64,000 nucleotides of DNA from Blumeriella jaapii. Lineage: Eukaryota; Ascomycota; Leotiomycetes; Helotiales; Drepanopezizaceae. The stretch spans positions 930,001 through 994,000 of the forward strand of contig VWND01000011.1 in assembly GCA_009599575.1 (NCBI GenBank). Reading direction: 5' to 3'. Under the pieces are notes generated by a model. The model had not been told where the DNA came from. It worked only from the letters and a program-made list of their open reading frames with translations, and searched no databases. The position numbers were made by a program, and so were the translations under genes. Positions 42,690 to 55,290 of the stretch are shown piece after piece (the first letter of the stretch is position 1; each line of letters opens with the position of its first letter).

Positions 42690-45600
42690 AAGCGCTAAAA
42701 ATAAAAATAATACTTAAGAAAAATACGACCGTTCTCGTTTTATTCGATAATAAAGCCGAAATCAATTACATAAACCAAAAAACAGCCGAAGCTAATAATA
42801 TTCCGATTATTACCGATAAACGAATAATTTATATTATCGTTAATAAAAATACGATTAAATTTAATAAAATTATACGAAATATAAAAGTCGACGTTAAAAG
42901 TATTATTACTTATAAAAACTTTTTAATAATAAAAAAATGCTTTTACCTTATTATTTTTAAAATGCTTTAGATTTTAAAAAATTTCGTTAATTTTAAATAT
43001 ACCGAAAACGGCCAAATAAAAGCTTTTTTCTGAAACTAAAACCGATTTTTCTAAAATTAAATCATTATCGCCGGCGACAAAGTTTTTTTAGTCGACGTTT
43101 TATCGAAAAACAAATAGCCGGCTTTAGCTTTAAAACAAACGCTGGGCTATAATAAAACCTGGAAAATATTCGGCTAAAAGCATTTACGTTATCAATCGAA
43201 ATAGCACCGCGAATAAAATTAACTAATATTAATATTTTTGGCTATTAATTCGGAAATAAAAGTTTCGAAGATTTCGTTTTCGTATTAAACAACCCGATTT
43301 ATATATTCTATTTTCTTATATTAATATTAGCATTTTTTATAAACGCAAAGCTAATAAAATACGATTTGTGAATTTTAGCGAATCCGATAAAAATATTTCC
43401 GGAAAAATAAACGATTGGTTTAAAAAAAATAAAATAATAAATTTATTTCAATTAATTATTAGCGAATTCGAAAGATTTATTACCGGCCGATTTTCCAGCT
43501 TATTATTTAACAGCCGATTTATAAAAAAACGATTTGATAATTTAGCAATCGGAATTTAATTTTTGCTAAAAAAAAAAAAAGGTTTTATACGAAATTTTAC
43601 GCAACCGAAAAACAGCTATAACCTTCGATTTTACCGAAATAAACCAATTTAGTTTTAACGTTACGTTTTATATCGATATCAAAACCGTTTTTTACGAAAC
43701 CTAGCAAAAAAAAACCTTTTTAGTTTTTAAAGCTTTTCAAAATAAAATAATCGAAATGCTAAAAAAACGAATTAAATAAAAAATCTTCGAATTCTGCTAC
43801 GGCTTATACAAAAACAAATAGTTTATTATTACGAAAAAAAAAAAAACATTTACAAATTTATTATCGTAATCGTCGAAATAAATAAAATAACGATACGAAA
43901 CGCTAACGTATTATTTAACGTCGATCAATTTTCAAACGAATTCGCAAAATTAACGATTGCTTTTTTTTTCGATTTGTTTTTAAACTACGACTATTTAATA
44001 TTTAATCTACGGTTTCGAAATATAACGGAAATCCAAATATTAATCGGTTTACTGCGTATAACGAAAGTACTTATAAAAACTATTAATTTAATCGTTTAAT
44101 TCGTAAAAATCGTATACAAAGTTTTTATAATTTGTATTTCTAATATTGCTTTTTTTTACGTTAACGACGTTAAAATAAAAGGTTTCAAATTATATTATAA
44201 TAATAAATTTTTTTTTTTTTAAAATTCGACGCTATATAATAAAACATATTTAAAATATCGACAAAATTATAATCTGCTTCGAAAAAGCCAAAGCTATTAT
44301 TAGCTTTCGATTAAAATTTTGTATGTCCGAAATAAATATCGTTGGCTATATAACTAACAGCGCTGGCCGCCACTTTTAACGAAAGAAAATTAAAAAAATC
44401 TGCGAATAAAAAAAATATAAAAATATTACCGAAATCAAAGCTTTTATTAGCGTTATAATTTATTATCGCAATTAAATTAAAAACTTTTTTTAAAAAGCTG
44501 TATTTATTTACGCTACGATAAAAAAAGAAATCGATTTCGTTTGGAAAAAAAAGCAAAACAAAATTATAAAAGTTTTTAAAAACGATCTTTTATTAATTTT
44601 ATTATTTATACGGATCGATTATAGCCCAAACGCAAAAAAAATCATTTTGATTATCGACGCCAGTATTTTCGGTTGAAAAATTATATTACAACAAATCGAT
44701 AAAAATAAAAAACGGCATTTTTTACGATTCGAAAGCGGCTTATAATTTTTCGCGAAAGCACGCTACGATATTATTAAACGAAAATATCGAAGCGCTTTTA
44801 AAACAATAAAAAAAATAAAAAGCGAATTGTACGACGTATATTTTATTTTAAAAATAAACGCAAAAGTTTTCATCGATTAATTAAATAAAAAAGCTAATAA
44901 TCTGCCAAAAGCGCTTATTATTAATTAAATAGCTTGGATGCGATTTATAAACTTCGAAATTAAATATATTAAAAAAATAATTAATATAGCGGCAAACGGT
45001 TTTTTTAAGCGAAAACGTTTTTATCCGTTTGATTTCGCTAAATAAAACGAATAAAATATCGACGAATAAATTGCTAACGAAATCGGCTGCTTCGCTATTT
45101 GCGTTTTGGATTTTACAGAACCAAAACCATTCGCGTTGTTATTTCGATTGGTATCGCGAATAAAAAACATTAATTTTCGGGCCGAAAAAACACTCGCGTT
45201 ATTATTTCGGCTAGCACCGCGAATAAATTTAATCGAAAACGATCGGAATAAACCGATTAACGACGAGAATAAACTTTTAATCGATAATTACGAAACCGAA
45301 GATTTTTATTTAATCGTATATTATTTAATTATTTTATTTAAATTATTTAACGTATTAAATTATTAATTTAAATTATTTAAAAACTAAGCTTTCGATTATA
45401 TTTTAGCCGACAGAAAATTATATAAAATAAAAAATAATATATATTAAAAACGCTTAATAATAAATAATAAAGCCGATAAATTTCAAATTATAAAAAAAAC
45501 CTACGAAAAAATGTTTTATAAAAAAATTAAAACCACGTATTATCGAACCAAAAACGTTTTTTAATAAAAAAAATTCTTCGAAGATTGCAAAGCTTTCGTT

Positions 45601-46680
45601 AAAAGCTGCATTTTTTGCTAAAAACGAAAGCTTAGCCGAAAAAAAAACCTATTATATCCGATATAGTTTTTTAAAATCTAAAAGAAAATTAATTTCGATA
45701 TTATACGCGTACCGATTACCGACCGCGAGCATACGTATTTTGTATTCGCTATCGACGACCTGTTTAAATAGCCTAAAAAAAAACTTTTTCGAAACGCTAT
45801 TTCCGAAGCTATAACGATTTTTTTTTGAAAAAACGTTATATATCGATACGGTTTATTTAGCAAATTAAACGTCGATAATAAATTCGAAAACAAAAGCGTT
45901 ATCGAAACTTTTATAAAAAAATACGAGATTCAGCGTATTTAAATCTTAGCTTATAATTCGAAAAGCAACGGATTCGTAGAACGAAGCTATAAAAATATTT
46001 TTAACGGCTTTTTAAAAGCTATTCGAAAAAGCTATAAGCGTTGATCGCGGAAATTTTCGGAAATGCTTTTTATTATACGTATATACATATACGCTTTTAT
46101 TAAAATAATTTTATTTTTTATTTAATACGGCAAAAACGCTCGACTGCTTTTAAAAACAAAATAGCTTATATAAAAGTTTTATAACGTAATTAAAATAAAA
46201 ACGAAAGCAAATCTATTAATAATAAAATTTAAACAATTAAATTACCGCGATATAAATATAAAAAAAATAATTTAAAAAAAAAAAAATATAAAAAAGCAAT
46301 TAAAAAAGTTTGAAATAAAACCAAAATTTTAAAAAAAACGCTAATTAAAAAAAAAAATTTGATTTTAATTTACGACGTTCAGCGTGCTATTAACAAATCG
46401 GCCGATATTAAGCTTAATTATAAATGGTTCGGACCTTACGAAATATACGAAGCCGAATTAAATAAAAATTATTATAAACTTACGAAATTCGATAAAATAA
46501 AACTAAAAAAAACGTTCGCCGCCAACCGGTTAAAGCGATTTTACAAAAAAAATTAGCAAATTTATTTTTTAAATTTTAATTTAAACAGCGATTCCGACTT
46601 TAGAGATTCCGACGACGATTCCGATTAAAACGATTATACTTTTGAAAAAAAAAAACTTTTTAAAAAGATTTGAAAACAAC
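42690..46680 (+). pseudogene. C2 pol: protease, RT, RNase H, integrase with acidic tail (degenerate)
   Basis: Protease at about 42735-42970 (VLFDNKAEINYINQKTAEA, where D-S-G is read as D-N-K). RT at about 43590-44460: the pre-RT block DFTEINQFSFNVT, and the catalytic box reads FYVNDVKIKG near 44153, matching the FLDD-type box of a fungal gypsy lineage distinct from families A and D. RNase H 44640-45060 (IDASIFG, FESGL, FAKARYDIIKRKYRSAFK, INAKVFID). Integrase 45480-46556 (zinc-binding region CIFC, GLFSKLNVDNKFENK, SNGFVERSYKNI, the C-terminal FGPYEIYEAELN block), then an acidic tail at 46590-46640. 45106-45366 is part of the RNase H-integrase linker. Inactive through RIP stops. Confidence 0.84.
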
Positions 46681-46689
46681 CGAATAATA

Positions 46690-47289
46690 ATTCCGCTGCT
46701 AAAACCACAGTTTAAATCGTGATTTTATTTATAACCGAAAAAAAGAAAAATGCTTACAAAATTGTTTATTAATTGTTTTATTATTTTTGTTATTTATTAT
46801 TTTCTTTTTTATTATATACTATTTTATTATTTTTGTTTTGCTTATTTATATATAATTTAATTATTCTGTTTTATATATACTATTTATTTTTAAAACTTTT
46901 TTTTATATTATTTAAAACATTTATTATACTTTTTTTTGTTTGATTATACTTTTGTTTATTAAAACAAAAGTTTTGTATATATTTGAGCCGCATATTTAAT
47001 ATATTTATATTATTCGTATATTTTACGAAAACTATTTTTTATATATTTTATTATTTGCTACTTTTTGTATTATTTACTTTTTTCGCTGTTTTAAACGAAT
47101 ATCTGCCTAAACAGTTATAATTTATTAAAAAAATAGCATACGGATTTTCGTAATTTTTAGATACAAATATTTTATAATTTCCGTATTTTTTTTTATTTAC
47201 TTTTTAATAAATACAACACACTTTTTTAATTAACAAACTTATCGATATTATATCGTTTTTTAAATAAAGCGTTGCTAAACCTGGCAAAT
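46690..47289 (+). other. C2 spacer between pol and orfX
   Basis: T-rich, no convincing coding frame. Translation is strongly hydrophobic only because of T-rich codons. Shared with C1 and C3. Confidence 0.6.
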
Positions 47290-50200
47290 TTATTTTTAAT
47301 TTATTTTGAAACGGAATTATTATACGCAATTTTTTCGAATTTAAGCAAGCATATAATACCGTTATTTTAAATTAATAAATAACTTTTGTAAAAATATTTA
47401 TAAAATAATTCGATATAATAATTAAAAACGTTAACGAATTTCTATTCGATTACGAAAATTTCGTTAAAATTAAATTCGTTCGTAAAAGTTTTAATTACGA
47501 TAAATTTTTACTAAATTACGATAACGTTTTAAAAACTTTCGCCGAAGCAAAAAAAGCTCGAAATAACAAAAAAAAAATAACAGACCGAATATTACGCTTT
47601 TTGCCAAATCAACGAAAGAAAAATATTCAAAAATACGTTTTTAGCAAAATTATTAATATTATTTTATTTCGGCATTTCGCTCGCTTTTTCGAAACTATTA
47701 CTTTTATTAAAAAAAGAATCTAGATATTAAACGCTTATATTTTCAAAACGCAAATTCTAAAAAGCTAATAACTCAAAAGCCCGCAGATTTATAAGTTTTT
47801 TTACAATTATTTGCAAATTAATCGACGACGTTATATAATCGCCAAAAAAAATTCTAATCGGCTGCGAAACCTTAAATTTAATTTTTTTTTAAAGCAAAAA
47901 ACTAAGCGTCGTTAAATACGGCATTTTTATATCGAAAAAAAAAAACGACGCTATTTCGATATTATAAATTTACGACGACGAAAAAAAAAAAAAAGCTAAT
48001 ATTATTTTCGTTTAATTCGAAAAAATATACGCGGTAGCAATTAATATTTCTAAAGCAATTAAAACAATTCGGCGACTTTTATTTTTAATTATCGAAAACA
48101 AATCCGAAAACGAAACTAAAAGCGTAATAATAAATAACCGCTTATTCGATTACAAAAAACTTATTATATTTGTAAAAACAATTCCGAAAAAAATAAAAAC
48201 AAAAAACGTAAAAAAACGCGCCGATATTTCCGAAATCCTTTTTATTCGAAAAAAAAAACTATTCACGTCGCTAACAAAAAAAGCATCGCGAATAAAAACA
48301 GCCGGAAATCGACGCCAAATTATAAATTTTAAGCTAATTAATAAAAAACGCGACGATTTTACGAAATTAAATTTAAAAAACGCCGGTATTTCGAAAAGAA
48401 AAAATTTAAACGATTCTGAATCTAACTTTTCGAAATTAAATACGCAAATACTAAAAACGCTTGCTGCGTTTAAAAACGTCGTATTATTACCGTTAATATT
48501 CCAGATTTTAATAAAAATATTTAAAATTTCGATTATTATACGATTCGACCGAAAAAGCTTAAAAAAAAATATCGAAATTATCGCGGAAAAAATTATATAA
48601 AAAGCGCAAAATTAAATTATTTTGTTTAAAACTTTCGCTTTCGACGACGAAACGATTTAAAAGTTTTATTTCGATACTTTTATATAAAAATCAAATAAAT
48701 CCGTTAGCTTTTTTTTTTTTTACTTCGAACGAAAACTAAACCAAGCTTTTTTCGAAAAATTGCAAATATAATACGCCGAAATAAATAAAAAAAGATTTTT
48801 AAAAACGATAACCCGTTTTTATTCGAATTTTTCTTCGTTAAAAAATTCCGATTTTTTAATTTCGTTTTTACAAATAACGTTAACGCTAAAAAAAACGGCA
48901 AATTCTGCTATTTTTACGTACGCTGTTACGCGGCGTACTGCGATTTAATTACAAAAAAAATCGACGTTATCGATTTCGCTGATCGATTCGTTATTATCAG
49001 AAATTCGGATTATAACGTATTCGAAATTAATTTTAATAATCAGTTTATATTCCGACGAAAAACTGCGAAAATTATTTAAATACGTATTAAAGCTTATTTA
49101 AAATACGCAAATTTCAAAATAAATTCTAAAATATTTAGCGCGATTATAAAATTCGATTAAAACGTAAAAAAATAAAAGCAACGAATATTTCTAAAAGCCG
49201 ATTTTTCTGGCTTTTCGACCGAAAATATATTTTAAAATTTATTTAAACTAAGCTGCGAATTCGTTAATTACGTAAAGTTTCACAACGGAAAAAACAAGCT
49301 ATTATTGTATTTTATAAAAAAAAAAATAGCTATATACAAATATTATTTCCGATTGATTAAAACCCAAAAAACGCTTATAGCTTTTTTCGCTAATATATTT
49401 TACAATTTTATTTAATAAATTTTTAAAATGCATTCCGGCTTTTATTTCGCTGTTTTGATTATTCGGAACTTCGGAAACTGCCGCTTCGTAATATATTTTA
49501 ATATTCCGATCGCTTTAAATTTCGCTGGTTCCGACCGTATTACGATTACAAAATTCGATATCGTCGATTTTAAAAAAAAAAAAAAAATCGAAGATTTTAC
49601 CGACGCCATTTTCGATTACTACGTTTTGCTTGCATTCGCATACAATTCGGAAATAATCGAAATTTATTTACAATTATATTACGACGCTAAATTAATTAAA
49701 ACCATTTAAAAAAACTTAGCTTTTTCGTATTTCAGCGCGTTTAAAATAATAGCCTCGGCTATTTTATCGAACTACGAAATCGAAAATTACGAAATAAAAA
49801 ATAAAATAACTTTTATCAGCTTTTCGATTAAGCAAAAAGTTTTCGTTAAATTCAGAATTTAAAAAACCGACGGCGCGATGCTAATTTATTCGAATAATTA
49901 TACAGCGCAAAAATACAAAAATTATTTCGAAAACGATAATCCGATAAGCAATCTGATATTATTTGTATTACGGCGAAAGCAATTATAATATTTTCGATAA
50001 TTTCGATTATAAACGATTATTTCCGAATTATTTCGTAAAATAATTTTTTTTACAAATTTCGAAGTTTTTTTAAAAGCATTTGTCGGCAAACAACCGTAAT
50101 CCGACTTATTAATTTTACGCGAAGCAAAAGCGTTAATCGGTTTTAATTACGACGAATTAATCGATTATTTTCACGATTTTAATATAAAACTTTTCAGCGC

Positions 50201-50485
50201 TTTTTGCAAAACGTAAAATTACGTTTAAAAATTGAAATTTATTATCTACGGAAAAAAATCGTAAAAAGCATCCGTCGCGGCGATATTTAATAATATTATC
50301 GACGAAAAAATTATTAAAACGTTCGTAAATCTAAACGATACTTCGATTAATATTTTATTAAGCTATTTTTCAAAAAATTAAAATAAACAAAATAATTTAA
50401 ACGATAAGCGAAACGCTACCTTTTCGCAGAAGCCGATAGCAAAAAAGCCAAAAACGGATTAAAAAACCGAAGAAATATAAGCTTA
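47290..50485 (+). pseudogene. orfX of C2 (unknown product, about 1,000 codons)
   Basis: Uninterrupted-by-insertion copy of the extra family C gene. Segments that read well: FVRKSFNYDKFLLNYDN (47470-47520), TKKASRIKTAGNRRQIINF (48275-48335), LKTLAAFKNVVLLPL (48450-48495), FEINFNNQFIFRRKTAK (49018-49070), the 93-codon open stretch 49428-49709 (MHSGFYFAVLIIRN onward), KTDGAMLIYSNNYTAQK (49865-49915), and REAKALIGFNYDELIDYF (50120-50170). The end is Lys/Pro-rich near 50430-50480, just upstream of the LTR. Here CAG is kept at 49041 where C1 and C3 have TAA. No known domain recognised; the composition is Phe/Lys/Asn/Ile-rich because of AT drift, which hampers recognition. Confidence 0.6.
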
Positions 50486-50607
50486 AAAAATTCGGTTTTT
50501 AATTAATTAGTTTTTAAATTATATAAAATAAACTAAATTACAATTATTAAAATTATGTTTTTTTTGGTCGTAATTAAAAACGACTACGTATATTATTTAA
50601 AACAAAA

Positions 50608-50875
50608 TATAAAACGGTAATATTTTGTATTAATAAAAATTGGTAGTTTTAATTATAATTAAAATATAAACCTTTCCGAAACCCTCTGCCATTAATTATT
50701 TTTAACAAATATAAAAGCAAAACACTTTTTTAAATAGTATTATAAGTACGCAGTTTAATTTATTTTTTTACTTATTTTTTTTTTCTTTTTCTTCAGTCTT
50801 TTTTAGGGATTTCCTAGATTATCTTACCCACCGACATGTGGCCGTATCAGTCTGGTTTTTCTACCTGCTTTTATA
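50608..50875 (+). repeat. C2 3' LTR
   Basis: Starts TATAAAACGG (RIP-altered) and ends TGCTTTTATA. Inner part eroded; outer part (50790-50875, with CGACATGTGGCCGTATCAG) intact. Confidence 0.9.
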
Positions 50876-51116
50876 TTACGCTTATTAAAAAAGTTTTGTT
50901 TTAAAAAATAAGCGCCCCGGCCTTTTTTAGCTTTTTCCTGTTTTTGACCATTTTTAAAAGCACGTTATAATAACTTTTGCAATTTTAACAAAAACAAATA
51001 CGATTACGATAACGTATTCGTAGTAATAAATCGCTTTTCTAAGCAAATTATTTCGATTTTTTGTTATAAAAATATCGACGTTCGAAGCCTCGCCAAATTG
51101 TATATATTCCACGTAT
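50876..51116 (+). pseudogene. D1 integrase segment between C2 and C3
   Basis: 241 bp aligned with D2 32601-32845, covering the start of the integrase core (the VIINRFFKQIISIF region). C2 bounds it on the left and C3 on the right, 241 bp apart. Confidence 0.85.
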
Positions 51117-51383
51117 TGTAAAAGTAGGTAGAAAAACCAGACTGATACGGCCATATATCGATGGGTAAAATAGTCTAGGGAATCCCTAGAAAAAACTGAA
51201 AAAAAAAAAAAAAAAAAAAATAAAAATATAAATTAAACTGCGTGCTTATAATATTATCTAAAGGAATGCCTTGCTTTTATATCTGTTAAAAATAATTAAT
51301 AGCAAAAAGTTTCGAAAAAGTTTATGCCTCGATTATAGCTAAAACTACCAATTTTTATTAATACAAAATATCACCGTTTTATA
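51117..51383 (-). repeat. C3 3' LTR
   Basis: The outer end (51117-51185) is intact (GTAGGTAGAAAAACCAGACT) and the inner end is eroded. It contains an A run of 21 at 51200-51220. Confidence 0.9.
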
Positions 51384-51509
51384 TTTTATTTCAAATAACA
51401 TACGTAATCGTTTTTAACTACAACCAAAAAAAAACATAATTTTAATAAATACAATTTAGTTTATTTTATATAATCTAAAAATTAATTAATTAAAACCGAA
51501 CTTTTTAAT

Positions 51510-54500
51510 CCTATATTTCTTCGGTTTTCTAATTTGTTTTTGGCTTTTTTGCTATTAGCTTTTGCGAAAGAATAGCGTTTCGCTTATCGTTTAAATTATT
51601 TTGTTTATTTTGCTTTTTTGAAAAATGGCTCGATAAAATATTAATCGAAATATCGTTTAAACTTACGAACGTTTTAATAACTTTTTCGTCGATAATATTA
51701 TTAAGCGTCGCCGCGACGAATGCTTTTTACGATTTTTTTTCGTAAATAATAAATTCTAATTTTTAAACGTAATTTTACGTTTTGTAAAAAGCGCTAAAAA
51801 GTCTTATATTAAAATCGTAAAAGTAATCGATTAATTCGTCGTAATTAAAACCGATTAACGCTTTTGCTTCGCGTAAAACTAATAGATCGGATTACGGTTA
51901 TTTACCGACGAATGCTTTTGAAAAAGCTCCGAAACTTATAAAAAAAACTATTTTACGAAATAATTCGGAAATAATCGTTTACAATCGAAATTATCGAAAA
52001 TATTATAATTGCTTTCGCCGTAATATAAATAATATTAAATTGCTTATCGGATTATCGTTTTCGAAATAGTTTTTGTATTTTTACGCCGTATAATTATTCG
52101 AATAAATTAGCATCGCGCCGTCGATTTTTTAGATTCTGAATTTAACGAAAATCTTTTGCTTAATCGAAAAGCTAACAAAAATCATTTTATTTTTTATTTC
52201 GTAGCTTTCGGTTTCGTAATCCGATAAAATAGCCGAGGCTATTATTTTAAACGCGCTGAAATACGAGAAAACTGGCCTTTTTTAAATGGTTTTAATTAAT
52301 TTGGCGTCGTAGTGTAATTGCAAATAAGCTTCGATTATTTCCGAATTATATACGAATATAAATAAAACGTAATAATCGAAAATAGCGTCGATAAAGTTTT
52401 CGATTTTTTTTTTTTTTTTAAAATCGGCGATATCGAATTTTATAATCGTAATACGATCGGAACCAGCGAAATTTAAAGCGATCGGAACGTTAAAATATAT
52501 TACGAAGCGGCAGTTTTTAAAATTCCGAATAATTAAAGCAGCGAAATAAAAGCCGGAATATATTTTAAAAGCTTATTAAATAAAATTGTAAAATATATTA
52601 GCAAAAAAAGCTATAAGCGCTTTTTAAATTTTAACCAATCGAAAATAATATTTATATATAATTACTTTTTTTTTTATAAAATGCAATAATAACTTGTTTT
52701 TTCCGTTGTAAGATTTTACGTAATTAACGAATTCGCAGTTTAATTTAAATAAATTTTAAAGCATATTTTCGGTCGAAAAGCCAAAAAAGTCGGCTTTTGA
52801 AAATACTCGTTGCTTTTATTTTTTTACGTTTTAATCGAATTTTATGGTCGCGCTAAAAGCTTTAGGATCCGTTTTAAAATTTGCGTAGCCCAAATAAATT
52901 TTAATACGCGTTTAAATAATTTTCGCAATTTTTCGTCGAAATATAAATTAATTATTAAAATCAATTTCGAATACGTCGTAATCCGAATTTTTAATAATAA
53001 CGAATCGATTAACGAAGCCGATAATATCGATTTTTTTTATAATTAAATCGCAATACGCCGCGTAATAACGTACGTAAAAATAGCAAAACTTATTGTTTTT
53101 TTTAACGTTAACGTTATTTGTAAAAACGAAATTAAAAAATCGAAGTTTTTTAGCGAAAAAAAATTCGAATAAAAACGGATTACCGTTTTTAAAAATCTTT
53201 TTTATTTATTCCGACGTATTATATTTGCAATTTTTCGAAAAAAGCTTGGTTTAATTTTCGTTCGAAGCAAAAAAAAAAAAGCTGACGAATTTATTTGATT
53301 TTTATATAAAAATATCGAAATAAAACTTTTAAATCGTTTTATCGTCGAAAGCGAAAGTTTTAAACAAAATAATTTAATTTTATACTTTTTGTATAATTTT
53401 TTTCGTAATAACTTCGATATTTTTTTTTAAGCTTTTTCGGTCGAATCGTATAATAATCGAGATTTTAAATACTTTTATTAAAATCTAAAATATTAGCGGT
53501 GGTAATACGACGTTTTTAAACGCAGTAAGCGTTTTCGGTATTTGCGTATTTAATTTCGAAAAATCAAATTTAAAATCGTTTGGATTTTTCTTTTTCGAAA
53601 TGCTGGAATTTTTTAAATTTGATTTTATAAAATCGTCGCGTTTTTTGTTAATTAGCTTAAAGCTTATAGCTCGGCGTCGATTTCCGGCTGTTTTTATTCG
53701 CGGTGCTTTTTTTATTAACGACGCGAATAGTTTTTTTTTTCGAATAAAAAAAGTTTCGAAAATATCGGCGCGCTTTTTTACGTTTTTTATTTTTATTTTT
53801 TTCGGAATCGTTTTTATAAATATAATAAGTTTTTTGTATTCGAATAAGCGATTGTTTGCCGTTACGTTTTTGATTTTGTTTTCGGATTCGTTTTCGATAA
53901 TCGGAAATGGAAATCGCCGAATAATTTTAGCTGTTTTAAAAATATTAATCGCTACCGCGTGTATTTTTTCGAATTAAACAAAAATAATATTAGCTTTTTC
54001 GTTTTTTTCGTCGTCGTAAATTTGAAATATCGGAATAATATCGTTTTTTTTTTTTGGTATAAAAATGCCGCATTTGGCGACGCTTAGTTTTTTGCTTAAA
54101 AAAAAAATCAGATTTAAAATTTCGCAATCGATTAAAACTTTTTTTAGCGATTGCATAACGTCGTCGATCAATTTGCAAACAGTTGTAAAAAGACTTATAA
54201 ATCTGCGGGCTTTTAAATTATTAGTTTTTAAAGCTTGCGTTTTAAAAATATAAACGTTTAATATTTAAATTCTTTTTTTAATAAAAATAATAGTTTCGAA
54301 AAAGCGAGCGAAATGCCGAAATAAAATAATACCGGTAATTTTGCTAAAAACGTATTTTTAAATATTTTTTTTTCGTTGATTTAACAAAAAGCGTAATATT
54401 CGGTTTATTATTTTTTTTTTGTTATTTCGAGCTTTTTTTGCTTCGGCGAAAGCTTTTAAAGCGTTATTATAATTTAGCAGAAATTTGTCGTAATTAAAGC

Positions 54501-54680
54501 TTTTGCGAACGAATTCAGTTTTAACGAAGCTTTTGTAATCGAATAAAAATTCGTTGACGTTTTTAGTTATTATATCGAATTATTTTATAAATGTTTTTAC
54601 GAAAGCTGTTTATTAATTTAAAATAACGATATTATATGCTTGCTTAAATTCGGAAAGATTGCGTATAATAATTTCGTTTT
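51510..54680 (-). pseudogene. orfX of C3 (unknown product)
   Basis: Inverted counterpart of 47290-50485. All the blocks named for C2 are present in order. CAG at C2 49041 is TAA here (near 52952, minus). Long open frames on the opposite strand (52810-53046, 53600-53977) are shadows. Confidence 0.58.
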
Positions 54681-55290
54681 AAAATAAATTAAAAATAAGT
54701 TTGTTAGGTTTAGCAACGTTTTGCTTAAAAAACGATATAATATCGGTGAAAATATTAATTAAAAAAATATATTATATTTGTTAAAAAATAATTGAATAAA
54801 AGTACGAGGATTGTAAAATATTTGTATTTAAAAATCACGGAAATCCGTATATTGTTTTTTTAATAAATTATAACTGTTCAGGCAGGCACTTGTTTAAAAC
54901 AGCGAAAAAAGTAAATAATATAAAAAATAACAAATAATAAAATGTATAAAAAATAGTTTTCGTAAAATTATGCGAATAATATAAATATATTAAATATGCG
55001 GCTTAAACATATACAAAACCTTTGTTTTAATAAACAAAAGTATAATTAAACAAAAAAAAATATAATAAATATTTCAAATAATATAAAAAAAAGTTTTAAA
55101 AATAAATAATATATATAAAATAAAATAATTAAATTGTATATAAGCAAAACAAAATAAAAACAATAAAACAGTATACGATAAAAAAAAAACAATAAATAAT
55201 AAAAATAATAAAACAATTAGTAAACAATTTTATAAGTAATTTTTTTTTTTCGGCCATAAATAAAATCACGATTTAAACTGTGGTTTTAAC
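54681..55290 (-). other. C3 spacer between pol and orfX
   Basis: A-rich on the plus strand; counterpart of the C2 spacer. No gene seen. Confidence 0.55.

Larger units (their letters stand above)
39568..50875 (+). mobile_element. C2: complete family C Ty3/gypsy element, 11.3 kb, with an extra ORF
   Basis: LTRs at 39568-39832 and 50608-50875. Gag starts at about 40604, then protease, RT, RNase H, integrase, an AT-rich spacer and orfX before the 3' LTR. At 11,308 bp it is nearly twice the length of families A and D; the excess is mostly the spacer plus orfX (about 3.8 kb) and longer gag and linkers. Inserted in the integrase of D1. Confidence 0.9.
20462..51116 (+). mobile_element. D1: D-family retrotransposon split by A3, C2 and C3
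   Basis: Three collinear segments, 20462-21928, 36145-39567 and 50876-51116, align end to end with D2. They are separated by A3 (duplication AAATC), C2 and C3. About 5.1 kb of the expected 6.4 kb is present; the rest lies beyond C3. D1 itself sits in A2. It is the scaffold that holds most of the right half of the window. Confidence 0.88.

Noticed and set aside
45106..45366. Separate small gene in C2
   Set aside because: It is the RNase H-integrase linker of C2 pol and recurs in C3 (56620-56850) in the same place.
46760..47200. Hydrophobic T-rich stretch downstream of C2 pol, considered as an env-like transmembrane gene
   Set aside because: No start codon, signal or conserved frame between copies; hydrophobicity follows from base composition.
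53600..53977. 125-codon open frame, possibly a membrane protein
   Set aside because: Opposite strand of orfX in C3; Q/stop exchange between copies supports the other strand as coding.
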